64,000 nt of DNA from Pseudohalocynthiibacter aestuariivivens (lineage in GTDB: Bacteria > Pseudomonadota > Alphaproteobacteria > Rhodobacterales > Rhodobacteraceae): the NCBI RefSeq assembly GCF_018457175.1, contig NZ_JAGFNU010000007.1:62001-126000 (forward strand). Reading direction: 5' to 3'. This document shows, piece after piece, positions 1 through 8,387 of the stretch. Numbering within the stretch: position 1 is the first letter of the stretch; every line of letters begins with the position of its first letter. Both the position numbers and the translations under genes were made by a program. The notes beneath the pieces are model-generated. The model saw nothing but the letters and a program-made list of their open reading frames with translations, did not search any database and was not told where the DNA came from.

Positions 1-1284
1 CCGCGCGATATGAGATGTGATTTTTTGATTGTCGGCTGGCCCAAACTGAAGGCACTGTCGCTCTCCCCGGGTGTTCCAGATCAAATTGTTCAAGAAAGAA
101 TAGGGATTGTAATCTCTCAAAGCTGCGGAATTGGACAGACAGCCCAAATAAATTTCTTGTTTGCCTGAAAATTCGACCTCTTGAGGCGCAAAAAGATGCC
201 CGTGAACTTTTGACCCCGTCGTTTTGGCAAGCCACGTTTCAAAGCCATCGAACAGATCTGAAAACCCTGCAAATACTGAGTAAGGGGCCGACGTTACCCC
301 ATTTTCCCTTCCGTAATTTGGGAAACGGCTTTGCATATACAAACCCGGTCTGCCGCGGGTTCGCCGATCCACAGCCTTCGCAAATATCCTGTCAATCTTG
401 CCGGGGTTTGGCTCTGCCCGTCTTTGAACCGCAAGAGAATCTGTCAGAAATGTAGCGTACAAACGATTTGCCCGTGGCCAGATTTTCCGAGCCACAAAGC
501 AGTCAGAACGGCGTAAAAGCTGCAAATGATCGTCATAAAAGATATGAGGTTTGCCCTGAAAATCAAACTTAGACAGCGTTAGCGAACGGCTTTCAATGCT
601 CACCGAATAAAGCCGCGCCAAAGTTTGAAAATAGCTTTCATCCGGTATCCAGACTCGTCTGAAGTAACGTTCGTAAATTTTACGGTCGGGGCTTTCCAAA
701 ATGGCAGACAGAGTTTGCCGCGTCAGGCACCACCACTGTGATCCCATATGCGGAACGAGACCCAAAGGAACCCGGCGCTTGTACCCCAGTCGCCGTTGCA
801 TTCGGACATATCGATCAAAAAGGTAGCGATTTCGTTTCCATGAAAAGGGGAACCTAAGGGTAAATCGCTCAGAATCCAGCCCACCTACGGTCCAGGGAAC
901 ATCCTGTGTTGTCGCGCTTTCGATGAAATCGACACGCGGTCTTGCGGCCAAATAGTCAACCAGTTCTGAAACGGGGCGTAGTGGCATACATGACCCTGAC
1001 GCAAGATAGACATGCCGAACATCTTCAAAACTCGACAGCATCAACTCGCACGCCGTTTGTGCAGCGCCCACAATTGACCACGTTCCCCATTCACATCTGT
1101 GACGCTTGGAAAACTTTAGGTTGGGCAGGTCAGACAGTTCTTCAACAAATGCAGTATAGTCAGGTCTGCTAACGCGTTTGTCGGCATGTATCACAACCGG
1201 GCAACCATTGGACGCCCAGTGACGTGCAACTTCGGCAGCCCTGTCCAACGCGGTGTGGACCAGCATGACGATACCAACTGTCAT
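1..1284 (-). CDS. GT14 (core-2/I-branching type) glycosyltransferase, partial at left edge
   Basis: The frame starts at an ATG 10 nt after the stop of the upstream glycosyltransferase and stays open for 428 codons to the window edge, so the C-terminus is missing. Residues 1-300 read as a beta-1,6-N-acetylglucosaminyltransferase-like GT14 domain: an N-terminal VGIVMLVHT strand, RCEWGTWSIVGA near residues 63-74 and VYLASGSCMPLRP near 92-104 are the family's typical blocks. From about residue 330 a second region (SVFAGFSDLFDGFETWL, later NPYSFLNNLIWNTRGE) is outside GT14; from memory it matches the uncharacterised DUF5927/5928-type extension of Rhodobacterales members. It is the last visible gene of the galU-galE-GT-GT series, so a role in surface polysaccharide synthesis is likely; donor and acceptor cannot be told from sequence. 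Confidence 0.85.
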   Translation of the reverse strand, partial: MTVGIVMLVHTALDRAAEVARHWASNGCPVVIHADKRVSRPDYTAFVEELSDLPNLKFSKRHRCEWGTWSIVGAAQTACELMLSSFEDVRHVYLASGSCMPLRPVSELVDYLAARPRVDFIESATTQDVPWTVGGLDSERFTLRFPFSWKRNRYLFDRYVRMQRRLGYKRRVPLGLVPHMGSQWWCLTRQTLSAILESPDRKIYERYFRRVWIPDESYFQTLARLYSVSIESRSLTLSKFDFQGKPHIFYDDHLQLLRRSDCFVARKIWPRANRLYATFLTDSLAVQRRAEPNPGKIDRIFAKAVDRRTRGRPGLYMQSRFPNYGRENGVTSAPYSVFAGFSDLFDGFETWLAKTTGSKVHGHLFAPQEVEFSGKQEIYLGCLSNSAALRDYNPYSFLNNLIWNTRGERQCLQFGPADNQKITSHIAR

Positions 1285-1294
1285 CTGCGACCCT

Positions 1295-2305
1295 TCATGC
1301 CCAGTTACCCTTCGACATTAACCCAAGAATTTCGAGTTGCCGCCAATTAATATGTTTCTCTGACCACTTACACCAAAAGTCAGGGCTCTTGTTCTGACTG
1401 GAATAATACGCCTTGTATTCATGACTGTTGGCATAATGTTGCTTCCGTGAAAGCTCTTCTGCTGCCTTTGACGTGAAGGTGTCCAGAAATTTGGCGTGCA
1501 TCAGACAGCCAGATGCCTTCTCCCCACCCCATTCGTCGTAAACAAGGTTAAGACCGCGTGGCAGCAACGAATGAGTAGAGCTGGCATAAGTGTAGCTGCG
1601 ATCCCATTTGACCAGTGGCACCTTGTTCAACGCTGGCGCGCGCTCTGGCTTGTCCGCAAAGAACATACGAGCCCTGGGCCCACCCTGAATCCAGAGGTTT
1701 CCATAATCATGGTTCTTCTGAATCGTGTAATTTCCACTGTCAAACCACGATGCTATTTCGAACGGGTCCTGACCAGCGGCGTAGGGAACTGCGTTGATCG
1801 GACCTTTTGGATACATATCCAATAGCATTGCGCCGAACGATTTGACTGAAGATGTATCCAGCCAATCGGTCAGGGCGTGCAAGGAACGTGTGTCGCAAAA
1901 CGGGTAAACCAAAAACTCATCTACATCGACAACCAGCGTCCAACGACCATGGCCATATCTTCTTTGCAGCCAGTTTAGCCAATCCACTCCAAATCTGGAT
2001 TTTTTGTAACTGTCGCGCGTTGTCCAAAGTGATACATCACGTTGACCTGCGAGAAATTCCCGACCGCCATCGTCACTGTCGTTATCAACAAAAAGGAAAT
2101 GATCTACACCAAGATCGCGATAGTATTTCATGAAAAAGGGAAGTCGAACACCTTCGTTCCGAAAGGTCGAAAAGCAAAGGATATCGTTCGCCTTTATAGA
2201 CTTTGTCCTGTCCACAACTGAACGAAGTTCCCGGCGTTTAAACAGCGCACGCGCGCGCATTCGTCTTCGCCTGACACCCATCCTGTATGAGTCTAACAAG
2301 CCCAA
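1295..2305 (-). CDS. GT2 family glycosyltransferase (Glyco_tranf_2_4 type), copy 2
   Basis: This 336-aa protein is a cytoplasmic-looking GT2 enzyme of the PF13704 type. Visible motifs are FRNEGVRLPFFMKYYRDLG (entry block), HFLFVDNDSDDGG (nucleotide-binding aspartates) and VVDVDEFLVYP, the DxD-like metal/nucleotide-sugar site. The first usable start is a TTG at 2305 with AAGGA about 7 nt upstream; an ATG eight codons in (2281) is the alternative. It is clearly paralogous to the gene just upstream (same blocks in the same order), pointing to tandem duplication. There is no signal peptide or membrane segment. It probably adds a sugar to the surface glycan whose precursors are supplied by galU and galE; the acceptor is unknown. 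Confidence 0.85.
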   Translation of the reverse strand: MGLLDSYRMGVRRRRMRARALFKRRELRSVVDRTKSIKANDILCFSTFRNEGVRLPFFMKYYRDLGVDHFLFVDNDSDDGGREFLAGQRDVSLWTTRDSYKKSRFGVDWLNWLQRRYGHGRWTLVVDVDEFLVYPFCDTRSLHALTDWLDTSSVKSFGAMLLDMYPKGPINAVPYAAGQDPFEIASWFDSGNYTIQKNHDYGNLWIQGGPRARMFFADKPERAPALNKVPLVKWDRSYTYASSTHSLLPRGLNLVYDEWGGEKASGCLMHAKFLDTFTSKAAEELSRKQHYANSHEYKAYYSSQNKSPDFWCKWSEKHINWRQLEILGLMSKGNWA

Positions 2306-2539
2306 GCGTTATCCTTTCGCTTTTCCGTGGCCACCACTCACTGCCTACACTGCTTTGCTTAACTTACCCTTTTCACATTTGGCGTCAGCATCTTGCTTTT
2401 CGACAAACTCCAATTGGCGCAGAGTTAACTACTCAATCCCATATTTTTTGACGATAAACTCAAGCTATCTAAAGGTAAACAGCGCAAAGAAATTTGGCGA
2501 AAGTCAGCTTTGATTTTATGCAACAAAAGCAGGGCCTTC
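2306..2539. other. Intergenic gap between tandem glycosyltransferases
   Basis: These 234 bases separate two otherwise closely related genes and hold no convincing coding frame. The stretch is AT-rich compared with its flanks, which would suit a promoter for the downstream GT2/GT14 pair, but I could not find a well-spaced -35/-10 pair and do not claim one. Confidence 0.4.
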
Positions 2540-3577
2540 TCAGCGCCAATCCCCTTGTGACATGAGTTGGAGTTCTACAAGCTGGCGCCAATCCCGGTAT
2601 GCATAGGAGTCTTCGTCCCAAAAGTTCGGGTTTTCAGACAGACTTTGATAGTAAGCATCGTACAAATCGCTATTCGCAAAATGTTCCCTCCGTCTTCTTT
2701 CTTCCCGGGATTTTTCGGCGACGATATGCAAAAATTTCGTGTGCAACAGAGCTCCTGTAACCTTTTCAACACCATCCTCGTCATAAACATGGTTCAGCCT
2801 GCGCGGTAAAATTGAATGTGTGGAGTTAACATACGCATATCGGCGGCTCCATTTCACCAGCGGTATCTTGTTTAATGTCGGGGCTCGGTCTGGGCTATCC
2901 TTAAAGAAATGTCTGAACCTGACACCGCCCTGAAGCCACAAGCACTGCAAATCAGACTTGCGCTGCACAAAGTAATTAAAGGCGTCAAACCAAGCCAGTA
3001 TGGCAAAAGGGTCATCACCGGCCTTATAGGTATTGGTGTTCAATTTCCCCTTTGGATACATATCGATCATTATTGCCCCAAATGACCGCCGGTTCGTTTC
3101 GTCCAGCCACTTTGTCATTTGACTTAGAGGCCGTGTATCACAATGCGGGTAAACCAGAATTTCATCGGCATCGACCGTCAAACACCAATGATCTTGGCCG
3201 TATTTTATCTGAAGCCAGGTTAGCCAATCAACACCGAACCTTGCCAGTTTGTAGCTATGGTCCGTTGACCAGAGTGAAACATCCGGTTGCGCCTTTAGGT
3301 ATTCAGTTGTGCCGTCGCTGCTGTTGTTGTCAACAAACAAGAAATGCTGCACCCCGAGCTTTCGGTAATACTCAAGAAAGTAAGGAAGACGGACAATCTC
3401 GTCACGGACTGTCGAAAACGCCAAAATGTTCTTTGGGCGAATCTGGCCCGTTCGGTCAACTAAGACCTTAAGTTGACGCCTTTTCCGATATGCACGAAAC
3501 AAAAACTTGCGCCGTCTCCAGCGAAGTTTTCCTGCGGTCAAAAGTACGCGCATTCGGTTCATGATATGTTTATGCAC
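2540..3577 (-). CDS. GT2 family glycosyltransferase (Glyco_tranf_2_4 type), copy 1
   Basis: This 345-aa GT2 enzyme has the same block order as its downstream neighbour: VRDEIVRLPYFLEYYRKLG, HFLFVDNNSSDGT and TVDADEILVYPHCDTR, then a shared C-terminal half with a WLQGGVRFRHFF block. The N-terminus is very basic (RWRRRKFLFRAYRKRR), perhaps for membrane association, as there is no transmembrane segment. The annotated start is GTG at 3577; ATG at 3562 (MNRMRV) is equally possible and neither has a strong ribosome-binding site. It lies 29 nt downstream of galE and is probably co-transcribed with it. Family assignment is firm; the sugar and linkage are not known. Confidence 0.85.
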   Translation of the reverse strand: MHKHIMNRMRVLLTAGKLRWRRRKFLFRAYRKRRQLKVLVDRTGQIRPKNILAFSTVRDEIVRLPYFLEYYRKLGVQHFLFVDNNSSDGTTEYLKAQPDVSLWSTDHSYKLARFGVDWLTWLQIKYGQDHWCLTVDADEILVYPHCDTRPLSQMTKWLDETNRRSFGAIMIDMYPKGKLNTNTYKAGDDPFAILAWFDAFNYFVQRKSDLQCLWLQGGVRFRHFFKDSPDRAPTLNKIPLVKWSRRYAYVNSTHSILPRRLNHVYDEDGVEKVTGALLHTKFLHIVAEKSREERRRREHFANSDLYDAYYQSLSENPNFWDEDSYAYRDWRQLVELQLMSQGDWR

Positions 3578-3606
3578 AAATAGGCACTCGGCGTCTTGCG
3601 CTTAGT

Positions 3607-4590
3607 TCAGCGGTCATAGTGCCCATTTTGGTGCCAGCGCCAGGCGTCTGCAATCATCATCTCAAGGGTTGAACGTGAAGGCTTCCACCCAAGTTCGCGG
3701 TCAGCACGGACACTTCCGGAAACCAGCTTCGTGCAATCCCCGGGGCGGCGCGGCCCTTCGGTAAAAGGAACGACCCGGTTGGTGACTGCGCGACTGTGTT
3801 CAATGACCTCGCGTACTGAGAAGCCCGTTCCTGAACCAAGGTTGAAAATTCGATTACCTTTTCCATTTTCGAGCCATTTTAGACCCAAAATATGCGCATC
3901 CACCAAATCCATCACATGCACATAGTCCCGGATACAGGTGCCGTCTGGTGTGTCATAGTCGGTGCCGAAAATTGTCAGCGCATCGCGCTTTCCGTCAATC
4001 GCATCAAGCATAAGCGGAACAAGATGCGTCTCGGGCTGATGGAACTCACCAATTTCTGCCTCTGGATCTGCCCCGGCGACATTGAAATAGCGAAAAATCA
4101 CGTGGTTCAGACCGTGGCTCGCGCTGAAATTTTCAAGAATGTCCTCAATCGCGCGCTTTGATGCACCATATGCGTTGATTGGCATCTGTGGGCAATCTTC
4201 GTCCAGCAAAACGTTGTCGTGTTCGCCGTAGGTCGCGCAGGTTGAGGAAAATACAAAATTCTGACACTCCGCTTCAACCGCTGCTTCAATCAGAACAAGT
4301 GAACCCACGACATTGTTGTGCCAATATCGCCCAGGGTCCTGCATGCTCTCGCCGACCTGTGACAGCGCTGCGAAATGCATGACAGCGATGGGGCTGTATC
4401 TTTCGAAAACTTCATCAAGACATGCACGGTCTTGCAGGTCGCCTTGTTCAAGCGGGCCAAATTTCACTGCGTCCTCCCAGCCGGTTACAAGGTTGTCATA
4501 GGTTACCGGCGTATAGCCAGCCGACCTAAGCGCCTTACAAGCATGCGAGCCGATGTACCCCGCACCGCCAGTCACCAACACATGTGTCAC
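3607..4590 (-). CDS. galE: UDP-glucose 4-epimerase
   Basis: GalE interconverts UDP-glucose and UDP-galactose in the cytoplasm. The 327-aa protein is a full-length extended short-chain dehydrogenase: VTGGAGYIGSH at the N-terminus binds NAD, FSSTCATYG carries the catalytic serine/threonine and NAYGASK the Tyr-xxx-Lys pair; NLGSGTGFSVREVI near the C-terminus is typical of the bacterial family. It starts 20 nt after galU and 29 nt before the first glycosyltransferase, so it sits in the middle of a sugar-nucleotide/glycosyltransferase operon. It likely supplies UDP-galactose or a related sugar to those enzymes. Confidence 0.95.
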   Translation of the reverse strand: MTHVLVTGGAGYIGSHACKALRSAGYTPVTYDNLVTGWEDAVKFGPLEQGDLQDRACLDEVFERYSPIAVMHFAALSQVGESMQDPGRYWHNNVVGSLVLIEAAVEAECQNFVFSSTCATYGEHDNVLLDEDCPQMPINAYGASKRAIEDILENFSASHGLNHVIFRYFNVAGADPEAEIGEFHQPETHLVPLMLDAIDGKRDALTIFGTDYDTPDGTCIRDYVHVMDLVDAHILGLKWLENGKGNRIFNLGSGTGFSVREVIEHSRAVTNRVVPFTEGPRRPGDCTKLVSGSVRADRELGWKPSRSTLEMMIADAWRWHQNGHYDR

Positions 4591-4610
4591 GAAACACCTA
4601 CCTGTCGTGT

Positions 4611-5504
4611 TTACTGAGCCGCTTTTTGATGCGCTACCATTTGATTCAGGAACAGCGAAAGTTCGCTACCAAGGTCGGGCCTTGCCAGCCCAAAAGCCAC
4701 GGTCGCCTGCAAAAAGCCCGCTTTAGAGCCGCAATCGAACCGCTGACCAGAAAACCGGTATCCAAAAACATCACGGTCATTGCTGATCTCTGCAGCAATC
4801 GCGTCGGTCAGCTGAATCTCTCCGCCAGCACCGCTTTTCATTTTATTGATATTTTGCAGCACATTAGGTGTCAAAATGTAGCGGCCGATTACCGCCAGGT
4901 TTGAAGGGGCTTCTTCGGCTTCTGGTTTTTCGACCATGCCTTGAACCGACACCATCGAACCCATGTCTTTCTTGATGTCGAGCACGCCATATGCTGACGC
5001 TTTCTCGGGCGGTACTTCCATGGCTGCAACCATACAGCCACCGGTTTCCTGATACGCCTCTGTCATTTGTTGTAAGCACGGTTTTTCCGCCGCGATAACA
5101 TCATCTGGCAAAATCACGGCAAAGGGCTCGTTCGCGATTAAGCGCCGCGCGCACCAAACCGCGTGGCCCAAACCCAAAGCGCGGTGTTGGCGGATATAGG
5201 CAATCGCGCCGCTTTCCATATTGGTATTCTTCAACTCCTGAAGAAGTTCGGTCTTGCCCGCCTTGCGCAGCGTATTTTCCAGGTCGGGCGCCATATCGAA
5301 ATAATCTTCCAGCGCACTTTTACCCCGTGACGTCACAAAAATGAACTCTTTGATGCCAGCCGCGCGCGCTTCATCAATTGCGTACTGAATCAGCGGACGA
5401 TCTACCAAAGTCATCATTTCTTTTGGAACGGCTTTGGTCGCCGGAAGGAACCGTGTGCCGAGCCCGGCCACAGGAAAAATTGCTTTTGTAACTTTACGCT
5501 TCAT
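4611..5504 (-). CDS. galU: UTP--glucose-1-phosphate uridylyltransferase
   Basis: GalU makes UDP-glucose from UTP and glucose-1-phosphate. At 297 aa it has the normal family length, with the signature FPVAGLGTRFLPATKAVPKEM at the N-terminus, FVTSRGKSALEDYFD near residue 57 and VILPDDVI near 130. It is the first gene of the leftward polysaccharide cluster, followed after 20 nt by galE. A near-palindrome (5528-5547) lies 24 nt upstream of its ATG and could be an operator. Confidence 0.95.
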   Translation of the reverse strand: MKRKVTKAIFPVAGLGTRFLPATKAVPKEMMTLVDRPLIQYAIDEARAAGIKEFIFVTSRGKSALEDYFDMAPDLENTLRKAGKTELLQELKNTNMESGAIAYIRQHRALGLGHAVWCARRLIANEPFAVILPDDVIAAEKPCLQQMTEAYQETGGCMVAAMEVPPEKASAYGVLDIKKDMGSMVSVQGMVEKPEAEEAPSNLAVIGRYILTPNVLQNINKMKSGAGGEIQLTDAIAAEISNDRDVFGYRFSGQRFDCGSKAGFLQATVAFGLARPDLGSELSLFLNQMVAHQKAAQ

Positions 5505-5967
5505 TAACCCACTCTACAAATTACCCAACTCCGCGTAAACGCAGAGTCTTGCGAACAAATAAGACCGTAAACTTGAGGCAACATTAAGACAACAACATGC
5601 CCGAATACTTTTCACGATCGCTCAAACTCACCATCAATTTGAATCAAACCTGCAACAATTTCGGAGATCTGCCTTGAGAATCCAATTGTTCCGTGTTTTT
5701 GGTTCCGCTTTTTTCTCTATAGTCGAACAACTTCCAGTGAATCTGAGCGTTAAACAGGTTTATCTACCCACTAACCTGCCCCGGTGCTTTCAAAACATTT
5801 CGAATTCATGCTCAGCAGTACGAATTTCTGGCTCTGCTCGCGTCAAAAAGCAATTCAAACCCGACAGTTACTCGCAAATGGTGACAGAAACACCTGCGTA
5901 GAGAGACGACCATAAAACGCTATTTTAGGCGAAACAGAGCCTTTTTTTGAGAGCTATGCCATTCGTG
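5505..5967. other. 463-bp intergenic region, no convincing gene
   Basis: No frame here has good coding character. It should contain the galU promoter (reading left) and the 3' end of the cysQ transcript. At 5528-5547 there is a 9-bp inverted repeat with one mismatch around a 2-nt centre (ACTCCGCGT / ACGCAGAGT). At 5928-5947 a short AGGC...GCCT stem is followed by seven Ts reading rightward, a weak terminator-like element with no obvious upstream gene. A 75-codon rightward frame at 5674-5901 is discussed under rejected items. Confidence 0.5.
5528..5547. promoter_or_regulatory. Near-palindrome upstream of galU
   Basis: ACTCCGCGT and ACGCAGAGT form a 9-bp inverted repeat with one mismatch, separated by two bases. 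It lies in the galU 5' leader or promoter, 24-43 nt before the ATG. The tight centre suits a dimeric regulator's operator better than an RNA hairpin. No regulator can be named. Confidence 0.3.
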
Positions 5968-6765
5968 TCAGGCTTCTTTCAATTCCACACCTGGGGCGTA
6001 AGCGATGAAAAACGGATTTGCGTAATCTTCTTTTCCATAGGTCAGCGGCGAGTGGTCATCGAATCGAACCACATGACCGCCAGACCCGTGCAAGACCGCA
6101 TGTCCCGCTGCGGTATCCCATTCCATGGTTCGGCCAACACGAGGGTAAATATCCGCCTCACCCGTCGCAACCAGACAAAACTTTAAAGACGATCCAGCGC
6201 TTTTTGAGTCTTTTACCTTGTACTTGCTGATGTAATCTTCTGTTGCCTGATCACGATGTGACTTTGAGGCAACAATCATTAATGCATTATTATCTGGCGA
6301 CGAAACTGATATTGGCGTGGTTTTTCCAATTGCTTCTTTCTTGAAGCTGCCTGATTCCTCTACAGAGTCCCCGGAGGGCTGGGTGTAAAAGAGGCGACCC
6401 TTTGCAGGCGCATAAACCACACCGCGAACTGGGACGCCGTCTTCAACGTAAGCGATGTTTACCGTGAAGTCTCCGCGTCGATTAATAAACTCTTTCGTTC
6501 CATCCAAAGGGTCGACGATTAAGAAATTCTTCGCAGAAAGGCTGTGCGACTCCGCCTGTTCCTCAGTCACTAGAGCTACATCGGGAAATTCCCTTCTTAG
6601 CCCTGAAGAGATGATCGCATCTGCAGCCTCATCTGCTTCAGTCACTGGGCTTTCGTCTGATTTGACCTTCACTTCAAAATCATCAGCGTCGTAAATTTCC
6701 ATAATTTTGTCTCCGGCTTCCAGTGCAAGGCGACGAATTACAGGGATCAAACGGTCAAAATTCAA
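5968..6765 (-). CDS. cysQ: 3'(2'),5'-bisphosphate nucleotidase (CysQ)
   Basis: CysQ removes the 3' phosphate of PAP, the by-product of sulfate assimilation and of sulfotransferases. It belongs to the Mg-dependent, Li-sensitive inositol-monophosphatase superfamily; the metal site is visible as VTEEQAE and DPLDGTKEFI, with WDTAAGHAVL near the C-terminus. I place the start at TTG 6765 because AAGGAGA lies 6 nt upstream; an ATG eleven codons earlier (6798) lacks a ribosome-binding site and would add an arginine-rich leader. The resulting 265 aa fits the family. It stands alone on its strand, back to back with an ABC-2 polysaccharide-type permease. Confidence 0.9.
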   Translation of the reverse strand: MNFDRLIPVIRRLALEAGDKIMEIYDADDFEVKVKSDESPVTEADEAADAIISSGLRREFPDVALVTEEQAESHSLSAKNFLIVDPLDGTKEFINRRGDFTVNIAYVEDGVPVRGVVYAPAKGRLFYTQPSGDSVEESGSFKKEAIGKTTPISVSSPDNNALMIVASKSHRDQATEDYISKYKVKDSKSAGSSLKFCLVATGEADIYPRVGRTMEWDTAAGHAVLHGSGGHVVRFDDHSPLTYGKEDYANPFFIAYAPGVELKEA

Positions 6766-6903
6766 GCGGAGTCTCCTTAAAAGGCGCGCGGGCTTCACGC
6801 ATGTTGTATAAAAAATTCCCCTCCCTTATGATCTGGCGCTAAGGGAACAGCAAGATTTCCCTGCGAAAAACAGTGCAGCACATAAGAACAGGGTCGAGCA
6901 GCC

Positions 6904-7725
6904 ATGTTTCATATCGAAAGACGCAAAAGCGGGTTTGACGCTGCGGTAAGCATTGCCGAGCTCATTTATCATGCAACTGTGCGCGACTTACGCAAACAAC
7001 ATGGGAACGCCATAGTTGGCCTGTTACTGAATATTCTTCAGTCTGTTATTTTTGTTTCCGTTTTCTATGTAATGTTTTCATTGCTTGGCCTGAAAGGCAG
7101 CGCGATCCGCGGTGATTTTGTACTTTACATAATGTCAGGCGTCTTCTTGTTCATGACGCACACTAAAACGATGCGCGCTATTGTTTCCGCCGAGGGGCCT
7201 TCCTCCGCTATGATGCAACATGCACCAATGAACACGATTATCAGCATCTGCTCTGCGGCTCTGTCTGCGTTGTATCTTCAAATTCTGTCAGTTCTCGTAA
7301 TTCTCTTTGTAGCGCATGTTGCACTTAACCCGATCTACATAATGGATCCCATGGGCGCCTTGGGAATGTTGCTTATTTCATGGTTTTCTGGAGTTGGTGT
7401 TGGCATTGTTTTCCTCGCTCTGAAACCTTGGTTTCCCCAATTTGTTACAATTGGTTCAACAATCTACATGCGTGCCAATATGATCGCTTCTGGCAAGATG
7501 TTTGTCGCCAATTCGCTTCCGGGATTCATGCTGTCGATGTTTGATTGGAACCCGCTGTTTCATGCTATTGACCAAGCCCGTGGGTTTATCTTCGTAAATT
7601 ACAATCCACATTTCTCGTCGATCGAGTATCCAGTGTACGTTAGCATTGCGCTTATTATGCTGGGACTAATGGGGGAGTTTTATACGCGGAAACATGCATC
7701 TGTAAGCTGGGGTGCTGGAAAATGA
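6904..7725 (+). CDS. ABC-2 type permease, polysaccharide-export (KpsM-like)
   Basis: This 273-aa inner-membrane protein has about six hydrophobic segments starting near residue 38 and the general look of KpsM/Wzm-type ABC-2 permeases that export capsule or O-antigen chains. The NWNP-like block FDWNPLFHAIDQARGFIFVNYNP near residues 216-240 is typical of this family. No ATP-binding subunit, periplasmic or outer-membrane partner is adjacent, so a KpsT-like ATPase must be encoded elsewhere. It overlaps the next gene by 4 nt (ATGA), implying translational coupling. The substrate is inferred to be a surface glycan, possibly the product of the cluster at 1-5.5 kb. Confidence 0.8.
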   Translation: MFHIERRKSGFDAAVSIAELIYHATVRDLRKQHGNAIVGLLLNILQSVIFVSVFYVMFSLLGLKGSAIRGDFVLYIMSGVFLFMTHTKTMRAIVSAEGPSSAMMQHAPMNTIISICSAALSALYLQILSVLVILFVAHVALNPIYIMDPMGALGMLLISWFSGVGVGIVFLALKPWFPQFVTIGSTIYMRANMIASGKMFVANSLPGFMLSMFDWNPLFHAIDQARGFIFVNYNPHFSSIEYPVYVSIALIMLGLMGEFYTRKHASVSWGAGK

Positions 7726-8387
7726 CGCTTTGCATGAAACTGTTAGCAGTTTTATGGGTCGTTTTTGTAGCATCGTTTGCATGGGGTGCGGACAACAGGG
7801 TCGTATCCCTGCCAGCACTCTACAAAGTCGTTGGTGTTGCGTCTGACGATTCCCTGAACATTCGCAGAGCACCAAACCCTTCGGCAGACAGGATCGCGTC
7901 CTATGCGCCAAAAACGCCGAAGGTCGAGATTGTTGCGTATTCTGACGATGGCACATGGGGGCAAGTGAACGCATACGGAGAGGCCGGCTGGGTCTCGATG
8001 GCTTATCTGGAACCTGTGGACGGCGCAGGTTGGGAAACCTTAAGTAACCCGATGTTCTGCTATGGTACTGAACCGTTCTGGGATGCCTCTATCGACCTGA
8101 ATGGCACATCCGAGTTCAATGAGATGGAAGCACCTAATCCATCACCGCTGGAAATTACTTGGTCGACACCTGTCTGGGGTAACACCGAATGGGACATGCC
8201 GCTTAATGTTGCGTTGCTGGTCTCAGCATCCGGAGACGAAGGGATTGCCGTAATCCGCGCAGAATCCTGTAACGACGGAATGTCAGATGCTGAATACGGG
8301 CTAAGCATCAATATGTTTTTACAAAGCTCCGCTGACGGAAACATGCCAGGCTCGCAGTTTAGCGGCTGCTGCACGATCGCGCCTTAA
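7722..8387 (+). CDS. Exported SH3-domain protein of unknown function
   Basis: The 221-aa product begins with a signal peptide (hydrophobic VLWVVFVASFAWGA, cleavage likely near residue 23). Residues 33-98 resemble a bacterial SH3 domain (VASDDSLNIRRAPNPSA ... GWVSMAYLEP). The remainder has an FCYGTEPFWDASID block and four cysteines that may form disulfides in the periplasm, resembling the COG3650-type domain. Bacterial SH3 domains often bind cell-wall peptides, but no function is shown here. It overlaps the ABC-2 permease gene by 4 nt and its end overlaps the convergent alkB by 4 nt. Confidence 0.75.
   Translation: MTLCMKLLAVLWVVFVASFAWGADNRVVSLPALYKVVGVASDDSLNIRRAPNPSADRIASYAPKTPKVEIVAYSDDGTWGQVNAYGEAGWVSMAYLEPVDGAGWETLSNPMFCYGTEPFWDASIDLNGTSEFNEMEAPNPSPLEITWSTPVWGNTEWDMPLNVALLVSASGDEGIAVIRAESCNDGMSDAEYGLSINMFLQSSADGNMPGSQFSGCCTIAP

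Noticed and set aside
5674-5901. 75-codon rightward frame with a GGAG motif before a TTG start in the galU/cysQ gap
   Set aside because: Codon use is unlike the neighbours (many A/T third positions), the protein has no signal, fold or family resemblance, and the start is TTG; I treat it as chance but it deserves a ribosome-profiling check.
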